A stretch of DNA of 64,000 nucleotides from Sphingobacterium thalpophilum (GCF_901482695.1 NZ_LR590484.1:310001-374000), one strand, 5' to 3'; counted from the stretch's first letter, positions 37,357 through 45,600 are shown. The notes: generated from the letters alone by a model not told the origin. Numbers and translations: made by a program.

Positions 37357-37694
37357 GCCGCAAAAGTATCGTCTTATCATTGCTTTTTAAAGTATTTTCG
37401 GTGAGATTACAGTAACATGATAAAGCTGACTTAAAACCTATTGTCAACCAAACGGTCAATGAAATGAGAATATAAAGCATAAATTTAAAAAAATACTGTA
37501 TTAATTTTTTTAAACCAAAAAAATCTACTAATTTTATAGAGTATTCAGAATTGCATTATGCAATACCAACCGAGTGCAGACACCGCGGTGGTAAATTAAT
37601 ACGGGTTTTCGACCAAAATAAACGTTTGATGACGCTTATTTCCCCACAAATCTGGATACAGTTTATGGTTTAATCTTTTAAATTTTTAGATTGT
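37357..37694. other. Divergent intergenic region with a GC palindrome
   Basis: About 340 AT-rich bases; the perfect palindrome CACCGCGGTG at 37581-37590 stands out. No further feature is recognised. Confidence 0.4.
37361..37368 (-). promoter_or_regulatory. Possible -7 box for DUF3050
   Basis: The minus strand reads TACTTTTG, 4 bp before the ATG at 37356. If real, the transcript would be leaderless or start downstream. Confidence 0.3.
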
Positions 37695-37958
37695 ATGGCT
37701 ACAACAGCAAACCTTTATCAGCATTTACTTGAAAAGTTCAGTTATTATTCCCTGGACGAACTCATACAGCTCAACAATGATGTGGTTGTGGGGCAAGGTT
37801 GGGGTTCATCTAAAGCTGCCTTTCGGACTGCTTTACTCAGTACATTTTCCAAACGGGGTTTGGACCTTTCTAATATTGTCACCAAAGAAGACGGTTTTAC
37901 GTCAATCAAACATGTTCCTGTACGTCTGGAACAAAATGTGCTGATTCCTTTACAATGA
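37695..37958 (+). CDS. Small hypothetical protein (87 aa)
   Basis: An 87-residue protein (MATTANLYQHLLEKFSYYSL). The second part, VVVGQGWGSSKAAFRTALLS and VPVRLEQNVLIPL, suggests a compact alpha/beta fold. I recognise no family. It lies between a DUF3050 gene and the CRISPR-linked region, ending at the terminator at 38042-38058. Confidence 0.55.
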   Translation: MATTANLYQHLLEKFSYYSLDELIQLNNDVVVGQGWGSSKAAFRTALLSTFSKRGLDLSNIVTKEDGFTSIKHVPVRLEQNVLIPLQ

Positions 37959-38041
37959 GAATACCAGCATATGAAAAAGCTATTTCAAAAGATGTGAAAA
38001 CAGCTATAATATCTTTATAGCACTTTTGACCAACAAAAAAA

Positions 38042-38063
38042 GGTAGGCCTAGCCTACCCTTTT
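38042..38063. terminator. Bidirectional terminator
   Basis: GGTAGGC / GCCTACC stem with a CTA loop flanked by A-run and T-run, between the plus-strand 87-aa gene and the minus-strand 102-aa gene; it can stop transcription from both sides. Confidence 0.75.
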
Positions 38064-38359
38064 GTCAACGAGTGATGATACTTTAAGGTATGATTGAGCG
38101 AATGAGCAGTCTGTCGGGCATCGTCCTTATAGGACGATAGATCCTGACAATCACGGATATTTGCCACATCCACTTTCTTTCTTACTTTGCTGATGACCTG
38201 ATTTAACTCGGCTTTCCAGTTACCGGGATCACCAAAATCGTCCATCCAATTTTTGTTGATAAACTTTTTGTAGTTCAAAAGCAAAATATACAATTCCTCA
38301 CCACTTCCGGCGCAATTGATTGACGTACGCCAGTTCTCTAATTTTTCTTTAAAACTCAT
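38054..38359 (-). CDS. Hypothetical protein downstream of the Cas12f-like gene
   Basis: A 101-residue protein from the ATG at 38359 (MSFKEKLENWRTSINCAGSG); a TTG 9 bp upstream also opens the frame. It is helical and charged, with no recognised family. It follows the Cas12f-like gene by about 100 bp on the same strand, so it could be the last gene of the sigma/Cas12f operon, but the gap is large enough that it may be separate. Confidence 0.55.
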   Translation of the reverse strand: MSFKEKLENWRTSINCAGSGEELYILLLNYKKFINKNWMDDFGDPGNWKAELNQVISKVRKKVDVANIRDCQDLSSYKDDARQTAHSLNHTLKYHHSLTKG

Positions 38360-38458
38360 AACCAGCAATATACAAAAAATATATTACAATACCAAATAAT
38401 CGAGCTGTACTGGGACATTTCAAGCCTATAATCTATGTCTGGAACACCTAAACCAAGC

Positions 38459-39559
38459 TTATTCGACGATAATGTGAATACCGACCATTTTGGCTTTATA
38501 TTTAATTTTTTCAATTAACCCATAGTAGCTCCAGTTGCGCAACAAGAATTGATCTTCTTTTGCCATTTCTTCCTTACTGGATTGATTAACCAGTAAGAGG
38601 GTACCCGCTTGAGCTTTGACACATAGCTCAATTAATTTTCGACTATACAAATGAAGTTTTGTATCTACATAGTTTTTCTCCTTTTTGTTATAGTGTTCTA
38701 AACTTTTCATCTTCCGTTTCCTACCTCTCCCGCCCTTATTAAAGGCAGCCGCTTTTTGCAGTCGGTGTCTTGCGGCCTGAATGGCCATACGACGATAGGT
38801 AAACTCTTCCTTATTTCCAATCTGAAAAGAATCTTTACCGATGACCACGGAGATAGGATGTTCGATAGATAGTGAAGCCTCAGCGATAATATTATCTTTT
38901 AGTTCCTGAATTTTCTTGGGAAGCTCGAGCGCCAGAAGCAAAAAAATTTTGCCTTTGACGATCTTGATCGCGCTGCTACAGACCTTGATCTGTCCGACCA
39001 GTGCACGCTGGAGCAACACTTTTTTGTCTGACCGATCCTTACCCAGGTAGGTGCGAAACGGTATTTTGAATAATGTGAATCTAAAATCTCGATTATTCTC
39101 ATCTTTAGTAAAATTAAGCTGTTTGCCGGGAAAGGGAATCGGCATATCCTTTTTATAATTACGAAGTGACTTTTCTCCCTTCCAGTACGCGAGCCGATCG
39201 GCCTGAAAATACTTGATCAAGGCCGTGTTTACCTGCGATAAGATTTCTGTTGGGATCCGCCCTTTAAAATAGCTGGACAATACCTTATAGGTACTGTTCA
39301 TGCGGGAGGTCGTCAATATGCCTTCCGGATCTTTTGCCTGATCGGTTAGTTTTATTTTGGCATCATCATGCAGATAGATCAGATCTTTTAGATTCTCCTG
39401 AATATATTGATGCGTGATGACCATATTGGCACCACGGAAGACGATATCCTGCCATTCGAAGAGCTGCTTAAAATATGCTGATCTTTTTTCTTTATCATCG
39501 CAATCCACAAATACCTGTATCTTGCGGGTCAATACCATGGTTTCGCTAGCCATATTCAT
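38459..39559 (-). CDS. cas12f: Nuclease-dead Cas12f/TnpB-like protein (dCas12f)
   Basis: The 366-residue protein has an alpha-helical N-terminal half (about 30-130), a basic WED/beta-like part (about 135-215, FRFTLFKIPFRTYLG and KGKIFLLLALELP) and a RuvC-like C-terminal part. RuvC-I is SVVIGKDSFQIG (236-248; D243 may be the retained acid). The helical bridge with GGRGRKRKMKSLEHYNKKEK (276-295) is typical of Cas12f/TnpB. The RuvC-II strand reads TLLLVNQSS (320-328), where the catalytic Glu is expected but absent. The protein ends at GIHIIVE, before the zinc finger and RuvC-III Asp. It should bind guide RNA and DNA but not cut. It starts 9 bp after the sigma-factor gene. Confidence 0.88.
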   Translation of the reverse strand: MNMASETMVLTRKIQVFVDCDDKEKRSAYFKQLFEWQDIVFRGANMVITHQYIQENLKDLIYLHDDAKIKLTDQAKDPEGILTTSRMNSTYKVLSSYFKGRIPTEILSQVNTALIKYFQADRLAYWKGEKSLRNYKKDMPIPFPGKQLNFTKDENNRDFRFTLFKIPFRTYLGKDRSDKKVLLQRALVGQIKVCSSAIKIVKGKIFLLLALELPKKIQELKDNIIAEASLSIEHPISVVIGKDSFQIGNKEEFTYRRMAIQAARHRLQKAAAFNKGGRGRKRKMKSLEHYNKKEKNYVDTKLHLYSRKLIELCVKAQAGTLLLVNQSSKEEMAKEDQFLLRNWSYYGLIEKIKYKAKMVGIHIIVE

Positions 39560-39568
39560 ATCATTTGT

Positions 39569-40381
39569 TTATGCTATTTTCTTTGCTGATTTAATCTTGG
39601 CGTGTGCATTGATAAATAAGGTCCGTACCTGCCCTCCATCCAGCTTAAGCGCTTCGGAAATTTTGTCAAAGGAATATTGCAGTTCATAGCGCATACGGAA
39701 GACCTCCGCTTCTTCTTCAGTCATTTCGCAGTTCAACTTAAATTCCACAGGCTTGGCGATAAGGTTCATTTTTTCCTCGCTATTCACAATGGAACGCAGG
39801 AAATCAATTGTTTTCTCTACCCTTAAACTCACTTCATAGTCTGAAATTCCTCCTATGTAATACGCTATGCGTTCGTAGTTAAAACTATATTTGAGACAAA
39901 GGCGGATAAAAAGCTGCTGATCCGTGTGGAGGTTGGGCAGGATGGCATGCAGTTGTTCTAATTTTTTTTTCTTTTCCAGCTCCAACTGTTCGATATAGAC
40001 AAGGTCTTCCTCCTGCTCTTCCTCCGGTTCATAACTCAGCATAAATTCCTGATAATCCTCGATGCCGTCCAGGCGGAGCAGGCTACGATGAAACCTATTG
40101 CGTGATTTTTGGTAAAACGCATGGATTGCGGATTTCACCTGCGATTTTAAGAAGTCGAGCACCTCGGCTTCGGAGTGTATGTTTTCTCGAAACAGCCAGA
40201 GCCGCAGGAATGCCTCCTGCGCTATGCTTTCTCCCGCGCAGTCATCATCCGTGGCACGCTGCGCGCGGAAAAAGAAGTAGTCGTAGAACTTTTGATAAAA
40301 GAACTTCAGCCCTTTTTCGTTACCCTGACGAAGGCTATTAATTGCGTTTTTAATGTCTTTGTTTAGTCGAATTACGTTCAT
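39569..40381 (-). CDS. ECF sigma factor linked to dCas12f
   Basis: The 270-residue protein is longer than usual ECF sigmas (about 170-200). Residues about 10-95 form sigma-2 (AINSLRQGNEKGLKFFYQKF, then AGESIAQEAFLRLWLFRENI). An acidic linker spans 107-127. Residues about 137-190 form one sigma-4-like helix-turn-helix (LPNLHTDQQLFIRLCLKYSF ... RIAYYIGGIS) and residues about 219-268 a second (MTEEEAEVFRMRYELQYSFD ... KISEALKLDGGQVRTLF). It is the first gene of the operon with dCas12f, 9 bp upstream of it. By analogy it would bring RNA polymerase to sites chosen by the guide RNA. No anti-sigma gene is beside it. Confidence 0.87.
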   Translation of the reverse strand: MNVIRLNKDIKNAINSLRQGNEKGLKFFYQKFYDYFFFRAQRATDDDCAGESIAQEAFLRLWLFRENIHSEAEVLDFLKSQVKSAIHAFYQKSRNRFHRSLLRLDGIEDYQEFMLSYEPEEEQEEDLVYIEQLELEKKKKLEQLHAILPNLHTDQQLFIRLCLKYSFNYERIAYYIGGISDYEVSLRVEKTIDFLRSIVNSEEKMNLIAKPVEFKLNCEMTEEEAEVFRMRYELQYSFDKISEALKLDGGQVRTLFINAHAKIKSAKKIA

Positions 40382-40609
40382 AATCAGTTATAAGGTTAGC
40401 AATACATCACTCACTTATGACCGCTCCAGCGCGTTTGTTGGATTTTTTTGCACCAGAGCCTGGCTAAGTATACTGGTTATGTTCTTATAAAACGTATTGG
40501 TATTGAATGGAAGACCAGCTACTGCCCTTGGACCTAATGGTTATCAGCAGTGGCCTACTTGGACACCAAACTGAACAATTATAGTTCTCCCGAAATCGCT
40601 TTTAAGTTA
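40382..40609. promoter_or_regulatory. Leader between array 1 and the sigma-factor gene
   Basis: 228 bp from the last array repeat to the sigma-factor start; on the minus strand this follows the final spacer. A TACGTTTT box (complement near 40482-40489) resembles TAnnTTTG. No coding frame is supported. Confidence 0.35.
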
Positions 40610-40902
40610 GTTGCATATCCCCAAATTTTGTGATTATCTACAGCCGTTGGTACCGAGTTTGTTTTTTGTTCAGTTGTGTATACCCTATATTTTGTGATTA
40701 CAAACAGGTGTCCAGGTAAATCGCTAGGAGTTCGACCAGTTGTGTATACCCTACATTTTGTGATTACCAACAGGTGTTGTTTAAAGAATTAAATGCTAAT
40801 TTGTTGTGTATACCCACATTTTGTGATTACTAACAGGTGATCTAATTTTTTTCTAAAACAAAGATACGTTTTGTCTACCCGACAATACTGATTACCAAAA
40901 GG
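40610..40902 (-). CRISPR. CRISPR-like array 1 (five degenerate repeats)
   Basis: Repeats at 40610-40644, 40673-40708, 40739-40774, 40803-40837 and 40868-40902 (34-36 bp) are separated by 28-30 bp spacers. On the minus strand each repeat ends GGGTATACACAAC, and this -CAAC end directly before the spacer resembles Cas12f crRNAs. The repeat core is TTTTGTGATTA (plus strand) and the ends vary: the first repeat and the one at 40868 are the most degenerate. The unit runs co-directional with the sigma/dCas12f operon and follows the tracr-like element at 40922-41044. Confidence 0.88.
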
Positions 40903-40921
40903 ATACAACCTATCAATACCC

Positions 40922-41044
40922 GATCATCAACAACGACGATAGGTCGAAGGTACAACGCCACACAAGCATCTCAATTTCTTTATTTTATAAAGGGTATTTA
41001 GTGAGTCGTCTTTACGCTCACCCTACGGCATCACAAGATGCCTC
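40922..41044 (-). ncRNA. tracrRNA-like element, copy 1
   Basis: A 123-bp element that is about 96% identical to 41425-41548 (four substitutions and one extra base). On the minus strand it starts with the hairpin GGCATC-TTGT-GATGCC (41027-41042), then a GTGAG/CTCAC stem (41001-41021) and the segment ATACCCTTTAT (40987-40997). That segment pairs at 10 of 11 positions with the repeat core ATATAGGGTAT. A CGAC/GTCG hairpin follows, and it ends TTGATGATC, similar to the 5' end of one repeat type. This is the expected form of a tracrRNA for a Cas12f guide. Its promoter is not clear. Confidence 0.72.
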
Positions 41045-41105
41045 AGTATATCATTTTTGAAAATTCTCTCACTTCTTTTCAAAACGCTGGATCGATAGAA
41101 AACAT

Positions 41106-41404
41106 ACCTATTTTACCACTAGTTTTATGATTACCGAAGAGCTGCGCCTTAAGACAGCTTAAGGTGGTACCGTTATGTATACCCTATATTTTGTGATCAT
41201 CTACAGCCAAAGGACTCTTCATTTGTGTAGCAGACAGGTTGTGTATACCCTACATTTTGTGATTACCAACAGGCCTACAGAGCAATCGCGGCGATGGACT
41301 TTCGTTGTGTATACCCTATATTTTGTGATCATCTACAGCATAAAGGAATTTAGAAAAGCTATAGACTCGTTGTGTATACCCTTCATCTTGGGACCATCAA
41401 CAGG
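41106..41404 (-). CRISPR. CRISPR-like array 2 (five repeats)
   Basis: Repeats at 41172-41207, 41238-41273, 41304-41339 and 41369-41404 (36 bp each), with a degraded repeat at 41106-41141 (19 of 36 matches), are separated by 29-30 bp spacers. Two repeat forms alternate: those ending (plus strand) ATTACCAACAGG and those ending ATCATCTACAGC. The spacer at 41142-41171 contains an internal hairpin, CCTTAAG-CTGT-CTTAAGG. It is preceded on the minus strand by the tracr-like copy 2. Confidence 0.88.
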
Positions 41405-41424
41405 GTCACACCTCCTAAAAAACT

Positions 41425-41548
41425 GATCATCAACAACGACGATAGGTCGAAGGTAAAACGCCACACAAGCATCTGAATTTCTTTATTTTATAAAGGGTAT
41501 TTAGTGAGTCGCCTTTTACGCTCACCCTACGGCATCACAAGATACCTC
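41425..41548 (-). ncRNA. tracrRNA-like element, copy 2
   Basis: A 124-bp copy of the element at 40922-41044. The 5' hairpin (41531-41546) is weakened to one G-U pair by a G-to-A change (plus strand). The anti-repeat segment (41490-41500) is unchanged. The start near 41548 is estimated. It lies about 65 bp downstream, on the minus strand, of a palindrome like those next to the XRE gene. Confidence 0.72.
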
Positions 41549-41611
41549 CATATAGTATTCAATACCAATAAGTCAAAGAACGTTTATATCAGCCAAAAAA
41601 ATCACTTCTTT

Positions 41612-41621
41612 TTTGCGCAAA
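41612..41621. promoter_or_regulatory. Palindrome site near guide module 2
   Basis: TTTGCGCAAA, the core of the palindrome that also lies upstream of the XRE gene. It sits 64 bp before the 5' end of tracr-like copy 2 on the minus strand. Confidence 0.5.
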
Positions 41622-41921
41622 TAAATCCTAGCTCCGCCAAGGAGTCAGTTACTCATTCCAACGAATTATTTATTTAAAATCCTGTGCTTTGAATGGTAAA
41701 TACAAGGCTAAATAGTTGTCACTAACACAGGATGCGAGATACAGGTCTATAAAATTTATCCAATTTTATTCTGGTGACCTGACAATATTTTTAATACGTA
41801 ATTTTCTCATTTAATAAATTTTGCTTCCGATACAACGCCAAAGATGCAAGTAAATCAATGTCGCTACAGCGGCTCATATTTAGTTATCGGCTATCTTTGA
41901 AACAAAGATAAAAAACTAAAA

Positions 41922-41937
41922 TTATTTGCGCAAATAA
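41922..41937. promoter_or_regulatory. Perfect 16-bp palindrome upstream of the XRE gene
   Basis: TTATTTGCGCAAATAA, with a half site repeated at 41965-41975 just before the XRE start; a probable autoregulatory operator. Confidence 0.6.
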
Positions 41938-41989
41938 AAACACAAATATTTTTATTCATTATATACGCAAATAAATTCTCCTTTTGTAT

Positions 41990-42463
41990 ATGGCAGAGAT
42001 CAATGAACAAATACTTAAGGAAATAGGTGAGCAGTTGCGTAAACAACGCGAGAAATTATATTATTCGCTGAAAGATATCGCTAATATGACAGGATTAACG
42101 ACCAATACTATAGCTGCTATTGAGCGTGGTAAGGGGGCTTCGCTCAACAATTTTATTCTCATCTGCCGAGCATTGCAAGTACAACCGCAGGCCGTATTCA
42201 ACAATCCCATACCGCTAACCCCACCCTTTAGTATACCGCCTGAATCCAAACGACGAATTGCGCTGACCAAAGAACTGGACGAACTGGTTTACCATTCCGA
42301 TTTTTTTGAAACGCCAAGGCGTGTTTCGGATGTGATCCAGCACATGGAAGCAGATAAGGATCAAAGTAATCGCTTCTCTGTTTACCTCGGCAGTTATTGC
42401 CAAGAAGGAACGCTTGAATATGAAAAACTTGGTAATTACAAGGTATATCGAAAGAAAAAATAG
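41990..42463 (+). CDS. XRE family regulator
   Basis: A 157-residue protein from the ATG at 41990 (MAEINEQILKEIGEQLRKQR); the frame opens at a TTG 6 bp earlier. The helix-turn-helix is YYSLKDIANMTGLTTNTIAA (about residues 24-43), followed by IERGKGASLNNFILICRALQ. The C-terminal part (about 75-157) is of unknown kind and contains no toxin or peptidase motif. It points away from the guide modules, with palindromic sites between. It may control its own gene and the adjacent guide RNAs, but that is inference. Confidence 0.85.
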   Translation: MAEINEQILKEIGEQLRKQREKLYYSLKDIANMTGLTTNTIAAIERGKGASLNNFILICRALQVQPQAVFNNPIPLTPPFSIPPESKRRIALTKELDELVYHSDFFETPRRVSDVIQHMEADKDQSNRFSVYLGSYCQEGTLEYEKLGNYKVYRKKK

Positions 42464-42499
42464 CTTTTGAAATGCTGCCCGCGGCAATCATCGGTGGGA

Positions 42500-42547
42500 A
42501 CACACAACAAAGGACAACACTTCGAGATGTTGTCTTTTGTTGTGTGT
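42500..42547 (+). terminator. Long hairpin after the XRE gene
   Basis: ACACACAACAAA...GGACAACA pairs with TGTTGTC..TTTGTTGTGTGT, with a CTTCGAGA loop, in the gap between the XRE gene and the end of the hydroxyproline operon. Confidence 0.65.
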
Positions 42548-42620
42548 ATTCTTGTGAATAATAAAGCCCATCACACTGCGGCTAATGCGCAGAAATAGGG
42601 TGGCAACACAAATAGCGATG

Positions 42621-45600
42621 CTATTTTAAGGTGACGTCCAGATACACCGAATGCCGTCCATAGGTATCATAAAAGGGCTTAAAGTGAACGCCGTCGATCG
42701 TAAAGTTCAGCTCCTTAGGGTTTCCTTGAATAGTTTTGCCAAGATCTTCCGCATCTAGAGTGACTTTCCGCCAGTCTTTCCTTGCGGCCGGTTCCTGAGC
42801 CGCCAACAATATGGGTCCATAAAACAAGCTTGCAATATTTTGCTGATCCATTACAGGGTCCAGACGAAACTGAAAAGGCATGTGTACGACGATTTCATCA
42901 CCATCTTTCCAAGTGCGGCTCAATTTGAGGTACGTACCTGGCTGAGCCTTCACATTTTCGGCTTTGCCATTGATCTTGACATCAAACCCCTTGGTCGCCC
43001 AGCCCGGTACGCGAACAAAGATGTCAAAATGTCCGTTCCCGTTTATTTTAAGTTTGCTGTGGTCGTCTTTTGGAAAGCTCGTCATCTGCTCAATGGTGAC
43101 ATTACGCGACGTCCAGTTTAAGGTTGATGGGATGAACAAATTGACATAAAGTGCCTTATCATCTTTGCTCCTGTAATAGATGGCAGTCTGAAGTTTCGTA
43201 CTGCTTTCTATGGCCGTACCATTACAGCAGGTAAACCCCGTCATATCCGGATTGCCAAACTGTTTGACTGAGCCGGGCCGTAGGGGTACGTGATAGGTAT
43301 TCGCAGGCGTATTCTCGGCTACCGACGCCAGAATATGGTTATACAGTCCGCGCTCATAGTAATCCATATACGCTGCTCGCTGGTCAAAAAGAAACAGATT
43401 ACCAGTCAATTTCAACATATTATAAGTGGCACAGGTCTCGTTTTGTCCCCCCGCCGCAAAACCGTTTTCATACAGGGTAGCAGGTTCGGCAGTAAACACT
43501 TCAGCATTGGCCGGATTGCGGGCTCCCGCCACGCCGCCGATACTATACATATAATCATTGACTGCTTTGTACCAGAAATTGTCCGCCACCTTATAATATT
43601 CGGGCATGTTGGATACATCGTACATCACGATACTGCCCACAATCTGGGGTATATGCTGATTGGCATGCAATCCACGGAATGTATCCACATTCTTCGCCAG
43701 CCCGTGTGTACGCTGTGCATCGCCAAAAAACACATCGATGTTATCAAACATCTGTGCGGTCTTCAGGTATCTGTCCTGCTTCGTGATACGATATAGATGT
43801 GCCATAGTTTCGTTCATACCGCCAAACTCACCTGCAATATAGGTACTCCACATGTTGATCAGCGTATCCTTGGGCAGCCGGCTCAAGCGGACATGCACCC
43901 AGTCTGCCATACCTTCGGCAATCTCCAGTGCTTTTTTGTTGCCACTCACTTCGTATACATCCACTAGGCCTGCCAAAATCTTGTGTAAGGTATAGTATGG
44001 TGCCCAGATCTGATTTGCCTGTCCACCATATTTAGCCCCTCTTTCGAGCATGATAAACTGGTCAGGAGGATAAGCACTGATGAAACCTTTCCCCCAATTC
44101 CAATAATCTGTCCGAATCCCCTGCTCGCTCAGGTCCGAATCATACTCCTGCTTACCGGGCCCCGGTGGTACTTTGGCTGGATCTGAAACGGCAGCAGCCC
44201 CGGGTGTTTTAGGTTTGCCGGACAACTGGGAAAGCTCGTACAGTGTATTGACCATGTAGGTCATTTTATCCGCAAACTTCTGCTGGAGCTCCTTATCATA
44301 GGCCGTGCCGGCATAAGCCTGGGCGATAGCAGTGAGGTAATGTCCTGTAGCATGCCCGCGGAGCTTGGTATCCTGGCTATCCCACACACCTAAGGGTTTA
44401 GCTCCCGCAGGCTGGGCTATACCAAACGCATTGCGGAACATGTAAAGAAAAGAGTTCGGATCGGTTGTTGACAAGGTCCGGATAAACTTATCTCTATTTT
44501 CTATAAATTTCGTCTTTTGATTTTGTTCATCCGCTTCCAAAGAGACCTGACTTAAGTCAAAGGGTTCAAGCTTAGCACTTGGTGCTGTCGATTTCTTCGC
44601 TCCTCTTACGGTAACAATCGCCTTGGCTTGGAGATCTGTGCCGGGTATACGACCCATCACCGTGTAGCGTCCAGCATCCAATACCGTGCTATTATCGTTT
44701 GGCGAAGGCCATAACACACGTACTTTTGGCCCCTTCATTCCATCTTTGTAGGTGCCGTTTACGAAACTTGGCAGCCTCGGCAGCTCACCGATACCAGTCT
44801 CGACCTCCACATCCGAAACTGAAAGTAAATAGGCATTGTAAAGCTGTGATTGTGTCAACGGAAAGCTCGGAAGGTCTCCTTCCGTATCCCGTACGTTTAC
44901 CGCCGTCCGGTTACCCCGCTGGGCACTTTGAAAAATGCCTGCGACCTGATTCTCAGTAAGGGGGACCCTATATATACGAAAGTCGCGTATCATGGCATCC
45001 AAATTGGGGTCTCCGGATAGAAGGGACTTTCCAATATATAGCTGCTTTGTCCCGCCAGAAGACGTGCCAAATACATCTATTAGCTCTTTAGGTATATCGT
45101 TGCTTTTTCCTACGGGCTTGCCGTCGAGATAAGTGGTCAACGATTGTGAAGGGATATCGACTACAATGGTCAGGTATATCCACTTGTTCAGGTCGATCGC
45201 AGCAGAGACGGCAGCTTTTGTATTTGCCCGGCCAGCCGTGATCAGCGCATGATAACCCTTTTGTTCAGTTACTCCCATCGGAGCAACCGAAAAATGACTG
45301 TCGGCGTCCTTCCCAAAATCAAAAAAACGCTGATTGATTTTATTTGATCGTAAGAAAATCCACCCAGATATACTTACAGATTCCATGTCGGTCAGCGCAT
45401 CTCCGGGAATGATCACATAATCATTGTGCTCTCCAGAAAGCGACAGGACCTTTCCGAACCGGCGGTCGTTGACGAATTTCGGTAGAGAACCATGCCTGGC
45501 GTGCAGATTATTTCTCGACCAATCTTTTAAGTCTCCTTTAAACAGATACCGTGCAACCATTTCTGTTTCGCCGATGCCGTCCAAAATCTGATCCCCGCTC

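Larger units (their letters stand above)
41549..41989. other. Divergent region between guide module 2 and the XRE gene
   Basis: 440 bp without a gene. It holds three XRE-type sites: TTTGCGCAAA (41612-41621), TTATTTGCGCAAATAA (41922-41937) and the half site ACGCAAATAAA (41965-41975). The rest is AT-rich. Confidence 0.6.

Noticed and set aside
38459..39559. Interpretation as a TnpB transposon gene (IS605/IS607)
   Set aside because: No transposase TnpA, no element ends and no omega-RNA-like 3' overlap; catalytic and zinc-finger parts are missing and a sigma gene and arrays are linked.
40579..40770. A 63-aa open frame with repeating VYTT text inside array 1, minus strand
   Set aside because: The repeated peptide is only the translation of the CRISPR repeats; no start signal or family.
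40610..41404. Ordinary CRISPR immunity locus
   Set aside because: No cas1, cas2 or active nuclease; repeats are diverged, which argues against ongoing spacer uptake.
41175..41426. An 83-aa open frame with repeating YTLYFVI text inside array 2, plus strand
   Set aside because: Translation of the repeats; opposite to the transcribed strand of the module.
41891..41910. 11-base match to the guide from spacer 40838-40867 near the XRE gene
   Set aside because: A low-complexity ATCTTTG/CAAAGAT inverted repeat; no pairing beyond it.
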